A stretch of DNA of 64,000 bases from Antennarius striatus (lineage: Eukaryota > Chordata > Actinopteri > Lophiiformes > Antennariidae): NCBI RefSeq assembly GCF_040054535.1, contig NC_090787.1:14887001-14951000 (forward strand). Direction: 5' to 3'. Positions 54,062 to 64,000 of the stretch are shown here, piece by piece. Position numbers and translations under genes: made by a program. How positions within the stretch are numbered: position 1 is the stretch's first letter; every line of letters begins with the position of its first letter. The notes beneath the pieces are model-generated. The model made no database searches. It was not told the origin of the DNA and was given only the letters and a program-made list of their open reading frames with translations.

Positions 54062-54175
54062 AGAGTTCCATGTTAACACAGAGGAATTAAATATCTTCCA
54101 AAACCACAGAGCATCTGTGCCCTCTTCCAGGTCAATAGATACCTGACTGATCAACGACCTCAGCGCTGCACTCTT

Positions 54176-54181
54176 AATAAA
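54176..54181 (+). terminator. Possible poly(A) signal of the unidentified plus-strand gene
   Basis: AATAAA on the plus strand lies 608 bases after the stop at 53568 and is the first canonical signal in that direction. A pure C run follows at about 54187-54202. If used, the transcript overlaps the end of cog3. Confidence 0.35.
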
Positions 54182-54186
54182 TGTAA

Positions 54187-54203
54187 CACCCCCCCCCCCC
54201 CCC
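54187..54203. repeat. Poly-C tract
   Basis: About 16 consecutive C residues lie within the inferred cog3 3' untranslated region, so the transcript would carry a G run there. Confidence 0.85.
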
Positions 54204-54667
54204 TCCAACAAAAACATTCACATTGTGCAAACCTTTTTGAATGAAAACAATTAGGTGTGAAGAGAAAGACACAATTTTGATCACATTTCCCGTTGTCAAA
54301 AACAATTTATCCAACATGAAAAGAACCCAAACAGCAAAACCAACTTTGATTTACGTCAAGGAAAATGATCAAGTCAGAACCAACATTAACTTCCACCTCC
54401 CACTTTGTTACCGACTTTAAGATGAATACCTGAACCTCAAAATACTTGCAGCTACTTGAGACTTCTTCAGAGTATCTTTGGCCTTGAGCGGGATTTTATA
54501 TTTTTGCTATTACTTTAGCACTTCCAGTCCAACTTGCACCTCAGTTACATGTTCTCTTGGCTTCTCGCCTACTTAGCCTCACAGCTCCTGGTCATGGCTG
54601 GAGTTGCAACACCCCATTGTTATCCACAGGGGTGCTTGACGGTACCGTCACATGACGAATTCGGACA

Positions 54668-57600
54668 TTATTTATTCACAGACAGCAGCAGGTTAATCTG
54701 AAAGAGAGCCGTAAAATATGATGAGTGATCACCGTGACTTAGCCGGCGCTGCTTATCAAATGTTTCTCCACTGAAGTGGCTCTCAGCAGTTTTGAATGTT
54801 GAAGTGGTATTATTAAAACTATGTCAGGAGCCTTTGGGCAGTGCTAATCCCACAGTGCTGTACCTGCTCCGAAGATGGGCATGCGATGATTTGAAGGTCT
54901 TCTCCACTGTATTCCTCCTGAAGCAAGGTGTGCAGTTTTTGGAAAACCTGCTGGATGTTATTCTGTTGAGAAAGGCATCCCATTACTGAGTGCTGCAGGG
55001 AAATTAAAACTGCATTTCCATCTGGTCTATGTCCCCATCACTATCTTGTTTCCATGTCAACCACACAATTTCTTTCCTTCTCATTCAACTTCACCTGGTA
55101 CCTTCAGCCTCATTTCAACCAAGCAGTCTAGTTCAATTCAATTCATTTCACATTACAACTTTTAGTTTTTGATTTTCCATCATTAACACTTGACTGTACC
55201 AATACACCCAGTTCTGTCTTGATTTTTTTTTTTTTTGGTACCCCTCTATTCAGGCACGTAATGCATCTATTTGATACTGAAAAGTGGAGATTAAACACTC
55301 TGGATCACTGATTGATCAATAGAGGGAATCAATTATCTTGTCATCTGCAGTCTAATGGAGAATGTCCCGACCTGCCAAGTTTTTTTTCACTCAGCTTTAA
55401 CTGCAGTCTCCTCTCAAATTCAGCCTGTTTGCTTGTTGTAATAAACAACTACGACTTGAGAAAAAACAAGAATCCTCCAAAAATACAAAAAACAAAACAA
55501 AACCCAGTCCAACCAATGCACCAATAAAATACATTCCTTCCATTGGTAGTAGCAGTAGTCGCAGCAGCAATAGTAGTAGTCGTACTTGGGTTAGTGGATA
55601 TTGTTTTGGATATTTGCTATGGAGAAGAACCAACTTTCTGGGTCACCTTAAAATTATCTCTCCGTAAAAACACGATTACAAGGACATACTGATGACTTTA
55701 CTATTATGTGGTTGGGGATAAATAAACAGAATGTGTGAGTTATGAATGTGAAGAGCAAACAAAAAAGAAAAAGGACAGTAATTTTTATGCTATTGATCTG
55801 CCCGCTGCTTGTCAGTTAATAAATGCTGCAGTTTCTTCAAAGTCTTCTCTGTTGTTTCCACACTGCTGGAAGAGTAGAAGTGGTTTACCAGACAGTCCCT
55901 GTAACAACCCTGCTTATACTTAATAGTAATGCCTGTTGTGGAAATGCTAATAAGATCGAGGGTTATGTATGTTTTCCAAGGGTACTATACTGAAAGCACT
56001 TCGGCGCAAACATGCCCTTGATGAACGACACACAGGCAGCGTACAGAGTTCCCTATTAGACTTCAATTACACTTATAATTTATAGCTAAAGGCACAAACA
56101 CCACCTAAGAGCCACCCCACGACTAGAATTAAATCACTCCTTTGTAATCTACATCTCTCCTGAACAGATTGACAGACCTTTAACTCCAATAAACTGCACA
56201 TTATTCAAGTTACTAATTGGTCCTTTCAGCACATGGTCATAAGGTTCCTGCTTTGTAAATACTATATGAAGCATTCTTTGAGCTTTAAGTATGACTTGAA
56301 AAGAACACAGTCCTGCAGTATGAGTTACAAATGAGCAGTTCAGCCAGCCACCCACCCGCACAGGCTTGAAGAGGATGAACTCTGTGTCTCTGTTGGCTAA
56401 GTACAAGGACATGGTCTGTAAAGTGCCAGGCAGCTTGCTCTTCATCACACGGTAGGTAGCCATCACTATATCATTGATCTTTGCTGAAAAGAGAAAAAAA
56501 AAAACCATTGGCATGCCCTCTAGTGTACACTGTACATGATTTGATTAATGGTATAACGATACCAGTGGCATCTCCTGGACAAAACCTACCTGGCTGAGCC
56601 CATGGTTGCTGAGACAAACTGTATGTGGGACCACCTTGGATAGCCATGGTTTTAAGAGTTGCAACCTGCGTACGAAGGCATGAAAAAAGAAAAATCGCTA
56701 TTTAAAAAATAGTTCTACTGCTTTTGCTGTAAAACAAGAAGGAGCAGGTTGGGTCAAAATCGGTCTCTATGTAGACAAACAGTATTTATTTGAATAATAC
56801 CATACAGAGTGACTGAATGGTGTAAAAAAAACAACAACTAATTAATGCAGAAAAATTACATCAATCATGATTTCAGAGCATAATAAAAATTCATATGCAT
56901 AGACAAGGCACACTCAGAAGAATATATTATGTCCTTGATGAAAATGGGCATTTCATAATTAGTTGTAAGTTATGTGTGAATGCACAAAGTAAAAAGTCTT
57001 GTAAAAAAGATAACAAAATGAAGGTCAGGATGAACCAACACTGCCCGAGGCTAAGTCTGCCTTCTTTCTCACAGTTACCTTGGTGAGAAACTCCTCAAGG
57101 TTCCCCACAAAGATCTGAGTCTGCTGCTGTATGAATTGCTCACAGCTGAACTTCAGGTGTCGGTCCACATCCTTCTTAGAGTCAATGTAGTGCTCCTTTA
57201 TCTCTGGTGTTCCCTGGGGACCGCAGAGACAAAAGGGTTAGCACTATCAAATGACATTTCCCTTAAGGCAGGATGCTATCACAGTATATAAAGGGTAAGT
57301 TTAATAAAATAGGCATAAAAAAATAAAAACACTACCTCCAAGAGGAATTCAAGTATGGCATTGTGACTGTTAAGGCGGAAGAGTTTTGGAACAGCCATCG
57401 GGTTCAGGATTTTGAAGGCAGCATCTTAACACAAAGCCAACACACAAAGCGTTGGAAAATAAGGGTTGGTGTAGAATTAGAGTGCCCTCTAGTGCTGCAA
57501 ATTTAATATGACCTTGACTGAGGGGCTGAAAGGAGGGGCAAATCTGCCCTGTGAGCCATCAGTTAATGTACATTATGGTGTTGGATTACACTGTAATTTT

Positions 57601-60600
57601 CACAATAATTGTTGCCACTGGTGCATGTGATAGGCACAAGTTACTTAATGAGCATGGGAATGTAATGACTGGCTTTATGGAGCTCAGCATCAGTGTTCCC
57701 TCCACCTTTAATTATCTTACCTCGCGTTTTCTTCAGGTCTAGCGAGATTTCCTTGATGGCAAAGTCGGTGTGAAATGGGGCAATCTGTTCACGCATTATC
57801 AGCAGGTGCTTGATCAGGAAAAGTTGCCCATCTATTTGCGTCTACAGAAAGTGATAGCACACTGTTAAATCCACACTGCAGGCTGCCAGCAGGAAAGGGC
57901 ATCTGCTGACTAGCCAAGCTACGGAGCATATAAAAGGCACAGACTCAGAAACAATAAAGGGATATGTCTAATTACCAATTACCGATTAACTATAGCTGGA
58001 AAGCCACATATTACAGTGATAAGAGAAAACATTCATGGCTCAGCTAGTGGCTAAAAGGCTGGAAAGACATGAGGTGGAGGATGGGCATCCTCCAAGATTG
58101 ATGCAGCTCCTTTAATATGAAATGTTTGGTTGAAATGGGCCAGTTAGCACAAACTGACAGCAAATTTCCTAAAAAAAAAACCCCAACCACAAACAGACAA
58201 AAAAAAACAACAACTATATATAAAGGATGGGCTGCTGAACAGTCTGAAGAGCATTGCAAAGCACCAATGAAAATAAAATAAAAATGCCAGCTGCCGTAGT
58301 TAAGAATCCTGTAGCTGGAGGGAATGGGCACATTTCACATGAGAGGGAACTGATCTTATTTACTATGTCAAAATAAAGGCACACCTCCAGCTATTTTGTG
58401 AACATAAAAAGCTGAAAAGTTAAGTAAAATACAAAACTATACTCTATTCTTAACCATGTGTGCCAACCTTGTTTTTAAGGATGATATCTGAAGCCTTAAG
58501 CAGCGACTGGATGCAGGCAGATAAGGCTTCTTGAGATAAACCCTGGAAGACTGCTCTCTGGAAAAAGACCAAGCCACATTGAGACACACAATACAAAGAC
58601 ATTTAAAAGCAGACGACAATATATCACACTTCTCGCCACATTTTAGGAATGAAGACTACAAATTAGAGGAAAGTGAAAATCAAAGGCTCACATCTATGCA
58701 TCTGTAGAGCTTGGACAGACAAACCAGCGTTCGTCTGACAGTAGGGTACCACATGCCGTGCAGATCAGCAGGAGAGATTGATGTCTGTACACTTGATGCT
58801 TCCACATTCCCTGCATTCACGTTTGAAAGAAGTAAGAGCCCTCAGACAAATGACAAAAAATGCCAAAAAGTTGAGAAAGAAAGAAAGTGTCACAATCTGG
58901 GAACACAAACCAGCATTGCTGTTTCTTCTACCATTAGGATCCTCAAGTTGAACATCAGAGAACATGGAGTCTGGTAACATTTGCTTCATTTGCTCTTCCT
59001 TTAAGCTCTGTGCAATTTTCTATTGGTGACAAGAAAGGAAAAGGAAAGGAAATTTTTAGATTCTGGAAAGTCATTTCTTTTCTATTTACTTCAAGGAACA
59101 GCAAATTCTTGCTGAACGAATGACTACAGAAATATCAAAGGAGGATCAGGGAGATTTCAAAGTAAGAAAACAATGTAGATGTAATAAATTTGAGAATCGT
59201 TGCTGTAGAGGGGTTGGGTTGACATAATTCATTTTCACCTTCACTAAAACTTGACCAATCATGTGATGTATTTTGTGTTACTATGTGGAAATGATAAGTT
59301 GTTAGGTCATTACACACAGAGCATGACACAAACAATGGTGATGTCACCATGATGACACTGATTTATTCAGATTTTTCACAGAGCCACAGTTTGAGTGATG
59401 AATAAAAACATGATTCTCATAGTGGCATATGACTATAATTTCTTGATATAACTTGACCTTCACAGAATGTGTGAATGACTGTACCCAGAACCACCCCATA
59501 ATGTAATCTGATAGAAACGTGACTTCGGCCCAGGATGTTTCCTGAACATTGTGGAGAGATTTTCAACATATCTTACGAACAATGATGATCATATAATCCC
59601 CCACTGTTGTTGGTGGAGACAAAACAAAAAGCAAATATCTTAAGGCAAACTGGAACATTAGCAATTTGATATCGAGAGTTCAAATAAAAAATATTTGAGC
59701 TGTTACAAGCTTTACTTTAACCTATAGTTCATCATAAGACATTAATATTTTTCACAAATCTTCACATGCTTCTTCTGCCAGATGTTCGCTTTTTTATATC
59801 ATTATCTCTCACTGAATAGCTTTTAAGTGCCTCTTCCCCTCCTTGATATTTTATGTACTAAAAGAATAAACCGATGAAAGTACTAATAACAGAAAAAATG
59901 TTCACTAGTTGCTGCAGTAATTACATTCATGATGTGTTAAGCTTATATAAGCTGGAGGAAAGCACTACAGCTTTTTCATAAGAACAGACTTACCTCCATC
60001 ATTTGCAGTTTCTCAGGATAGGCCAGATCCCCTGGGGCCGGTTTGTAGCCTGTGATATCAGTCTGGATGTAGATGTGGGTCCTGTAGACCAGACGCTCCT
60101 GAACATCCTCCAGCATCTGCTTCACAACGGCATCAAACGCCCCCAACTGAGAGGCTACATGATAAAAACACAAAAGAGGTCAGTTCACAGTCAAGCAACA
60201 TAAAAATCACAACAGAACTTGTTCTTGAGTACAAATACTTTGTTTGGACCCAGAGGTCTGAAGTTTTCAATTGATTTATAGTTGTTGAGAACTCAGAACA
60301 AGTGAATGAGAAGTAAATGACAACCAGTAGAGACTGCTACTAACACTCATGACATCATTGACTAAAGCAAAACAGCAGCCTCTACCTTCTACCTTACTGG
60401 ACACAAATGCAAATGGCTATCCAGGCTAATTCCAGGGGAAACATGCATATTGTTTAAACATCAATTCCACAATGATATCTGTCAGCACCTCAAATCTGAT
60501 CTCTCATTTGACAACTGACACACTTTGAAAAGAACAAAAGCTCTGTCCTACCGTTGTTGTGAACGTGGTCTTCCAGCATTTCATTCTTGAGGATACTGCA

Positions 60601-63555
60601 GAGCTCAGACAAGGTTTCCAGGTGGATGATGTGAATGATCAGAGGACGGAGGACATCGTACAGGGACAAACATAACTTCTCCAACAGTTCGCTGTCAGAG
60701 ATTTGAACTGTTAAATGGCTTTGCCCAACTGAAAGGGAGGTTAAATTACACTTCCTATTCATTTCAAGATCTCGTTCAGGTTAGGGAATACAGTAATGCC
60801 AAAAAATAATTATATAAACTATTACAAACACATTTTCTCTCATAATAGAGAACACATTGTCCACCCATGCTGCTTAAGCTGGTTTTTAAAACACTAAAGG
60901 TAAAATGGATACTGCCATTTTGAGGCGACACACCTTAGACAAATACATACTGTCACAATGCATGTCTCTGTCGTCAGACAGCGTTTCAAACGACACAGCC
61001 GATACTCACTCGAGTTTAGGTGAAGGTTTAGAGAAGAACTCATTGTACAGCTGGTGCTCATCCTGGCACACGTGAACCATAAAAGCACAGCCACTGCGAA
61101 CCTATGCAACATGAAAAAAAATAATAAGCAGCTGCAGTGCCGACCAACACTCGAGATGAGCAAACATCCTGCGACATCAAAGATGGAGGAGTCCATTACA
61201 GCAAGTACTAATGAGATGGAGTTAAAGTTAAGGAAAAACCTCAGGTAGGTGGTGCGGCTCTTGTTTGTTGCATGAAATTCTGACCTTTAATTACAGGATC
61301 CCCATCATGCCAATTAGATTTAAATGTCAACACAGTGTCAAAATACACTGTTCCAAAAAAGGATCAGTTAATTCTGAAGTATAGAATTAGAATAAAAATA
61401 TTCTAACACCAATTACGCCAACCCTTGAAGTTTAAAGCACAGAAGGAACACAATAGAGAAGATATGACTTTGTAGGTTAACCCTGACATTGTTTACCAAA
61501 ATGAGAAAAAACAACACTTTGCACAGGACAATCAGGATTATCTGTTTACACTCATTTATCATTGCAAAGCTTGGCGTCTGCAGGAACACTCCAGAAAATA
61601 ACCCACAGAGCCCACAAGCTCAAATGCCACCTTACAGATCTAAAGGGCACTTCTGCTTTGAAGTGCTTGAGCCTCACCAGAGCACAATGGTCTTTGCTGT
61701 TTTGGTTGGTCAGGTCAGTAATAGTGGACGTAATGCTGGGACTGAGGAGATGCTCCCTTTGGTCAAGGTAGCAGTGATGGATTTCATCTAGCAGCTGATG
61801 GTATCTGTACCCATCGATAGAAGGAGGGAGTTTTAGCACAAGAATCATAGAAAAAAAACATACAAAAAAGAATGATAAAGCTGCTTTATTCTGTAGAAAT
61901 GTTAAGGCTTACTCTGGAAGCTTCTCTGATCGCTGCTCTATCTGTTCAATCAGCGACTGAAAGTAAAAAAGAAGTTTTTAGTCAAAGAAAATAATGTAAT
62001 CAGAATTTCATTGTGCAATAAAAAAAAAACGTACTCTAACTTTAGGTGCAGCTGCTCTAAACTTGACATAGTAAAGTGTAAATGCATTGTCTGCATTGGT
62101 CAAGCACACTGGATCCTGTGGGAGAAAAGATAGGAAATAAAGTACTTGCAGCACCAGTCAAAAGTGTGAACACATGTTCGCGATCACTAAAATTAATACT
62201 CAATCACTGAGGAGAAAATGTGCATTTTTCTTACCCTTTTCATTAAGTGGCTTGTGAGATTCTGCATAGTGTTTACAATGTGGAGCTTCATGAAGTGCAT
62301 AGCTTTAGAAAGACACTGCTTGAATTTAGTCAAATAAACAGGATAGTCCTTGAAATTGGGCTGCAATAAATTGAGAGAAAATAGCATAGCTATAAGGGTT
62401 CTGCAGATAAAACAAGTGAAAACTATTAAAGTTTTAACATTTCACATGAGTATAATTAGGCTTTTAAAACATAAAAGGCCATCAACTGCCTTTATCACAA
62501 GATTTTGTGTGTATTAAGTTAGATCTGGGCAGACAAAGGCCGACTCTACTTACGTGCGATGAAACATATTCAACGCAATCATCTAATTTGGACAGCATTG
62601 GTATAAAACCTTCACTATTTACAGACAAGGTTGGTGAGTTCAGTTTCTGCAAAGACAAAGTAAAGAAAAATTGGGTTTAATGTAATTTGTGCAAATTTCC
62701 CTTTTCAACGCAGAGCAAGGTAAAATCTACCGACTAACTTTGGCATGTTTTACTTTCAAATTAAATAAAATTGAGGCAATGAAGACTTCATGAGCACATT
62801 TCCTGAAAGTTTTTACAAATCACTACATAGGAAATATATAAACAACTTACTTCTATAAATATTTTAAATCTGGGACAAAGCTGCTGATTTTTATTTAAAA
62901 AAAATACTAATTAACAAACACACAATTTATAATTAATACAGTTAGTTCACTGTCATTATGTTGCAATAAACGGAAAAAATGAAAACCCAGCCTACCGTAC
63001 TGATGTTTTCTAACTCATTAAAATACGACAGTTTCTGCTGTATGCTCTCTGCCAGGTCAACAAGCTCTGACTGCAAAGAAAGATAAAAAATAGAACAAAT
63101 TGGTAGCAGTTATTACTCAGACAAGGTTTTATCAATACGTCTGCAGAAAACAATGTGTATGGTGTTACAAGTCACTGCAAAAGATTCTCGTGTGTGTGAC
63201 CACAAGTCATTATACAACTTAATGTTTTTCTTACTTCAGAACAGCACCAGAGTTTACACAACAACTGCTAATTCAGCATTTGCTGGGTTTGAAAGCATGT
63301 AACATGTAACATGCAAGTAACATATTTTAAAGAATTTATTACTGATGGAGGCTTGGGTTGATGGATGAACACAACAGAGTGCAGCTTACCTGCTCTTTCA
63401 GGAGCTGTTCACAGGCCTCGTGGAGGGTTCCAGTTTTATTGGACACAAACAGATACTGCTTCTGCAAGGAGTCTAAGTGCTCCAGAGCAGCACTGACATC
63501 ATTCAGAATAGCATCACATTGTTCTTGGTAACAGTTTAGATCATCTCTGGTTTGC
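54668..63555 (-). CDS. cog3: Conserved oligomeric Golgi complex subunit 3 (5' end outside window)
   Basis: COG3 is a lobe A subunit of the COG tethering complex, which captures retrograde vesicles at the Golgi and is needed for normal glycosylation. Twenty coding exons lie here in transcript order: 63555-63390, 63070-62996, 62646-62554, 62360-62235, 62115-62035, 61956-61913, 61804-61678, 61101-61010, 60691-60552, 60154-59994, 59019-58911, 58810-58692, 58557-58468, 57841-57721, 57424-57336, 57213-57079, 56665-56590, 56483-56356, 54962-54864 and 54697-54668. All phases agree, giving 699 residues plus stop; about 130 N-terminal residues lie beyond the right edge. Diagnostic blocks include [17 protein letters not shown] (coiled-coil region), [77 protein letters not shown] and an LLLSVNK end. 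Conservation with human COG3 is very high. The least conserved part is the linker at 58770-58960. The final exon encodes only nine residues. Confidence 0.96.
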
Positions 63556-64000
63556 CTGAATGGAAGGAAAGTATATTATCTGTTTGTTTACCCAAAGATA
63601 ATACAGCAAGAAAAACTATTTATTTGCATCAAAGTACACATTGTTTTAGCACTGCTTTGTTTTCTCATTGGAAGTTGCATTTATGACCAAACTGTAAACA
63701 GGTATGTCCCAACAGATGTGCTGCACCACTACACTACAGCTGTGACATCATTAAGACTTTGCATGACAATCTCGCTTTGTCTCACATAATAAATTGTCCC
63801 ATTTACAGCAAAACAGATTCCTATTCAGCCGAACTATGGCAGGTCAAGCTAAGGTAGCCCTTTGGTCTACTGTTGGACAACAGGATATCAAATGTTATAT
63901 GGGTGCACAGCACAGTAGATTGGACCAGTGATAACTAGTCAACAGGCAGGTTCGACATTGAAGGGGTTGAATGATGAATGGAGGACATGGTGAAGCCCAT
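63556..64000 (-). other. cog3: cog3 intron, continuing beyond the window
   Basis: The acceptor at 63556 enters in phase 2, so an upstream coding exon must exist outside the window. I find no match to the expected preceding COG3 block in these 445 bases. Confidence 0.7.

Overview
The window looks like a piece of a teleost fish chromosome. It is AT-rich, contains multi-exon vertebrate genes with short introns and GT-AG splice sites, carries many long microsatellites, and has a few interspersed repeats of fish type. I see no prokaryotic, viral, CRISPR or rRNA features.

Layout. Positions 1-25,400 hold no gene I can support; they contain microsatellites and a few repeat remnants and lie upstream of a developmental gene. 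Protocadherin-8 (pcdh8, also called papc in fish) lies at 25,681-29,436 (+) in three coding exons, with a CCAAT/TATA promoter. Chondromodulin (cnmd/lect1) follows in the same orientation at 30,868-33,738 (+) in seven exons. After 7.7 kb without a gene comes a type B endothelin receptor (ednrb) at 41,416-43,489 (-), in seven coding exons plus a non-coding 5' exon. A small gene of unknown identity runs from 46,987 to 53,568 (+); it starts with a run of glutamates and ends in a glutamine-rich, probably coiled-coil, segment. It converges on cog3 (subunit 3 of the conserved oligomeric Golgi complex), whose last 20 coding exons fill 54,668-63,555 (-) and whose 5' end lies beyond the right edge.

For the four recognised genes I joined exons by splice-site consensus, reading-frame phase and similarity to remembered vertebrate family proteins. 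Phases are consistent throughout: pcdh8 gives 992 residues, cnmd 352, ednrb 407 and cog3 699 (partial).

The four genes do not form one pathway. They act in cell adhesion during mesoderm patterning (pcdh8), cartilage matrix and anti-angiogenesis (cnmd), peptide signalling in neural crest and vessels (ednrb), and Golgi tethering (cog3). All four have human orthologues on chromosome 13, so the window is best read as an old linkage block. Points of interest are a GC-AG intron in pcdh8, an endothelin receptor tail without the usual cysteine cluster, the unidentified gene that converges on cog3, and possible overlap of their 3' ends. I found no clear sign of a previously undescribed system.
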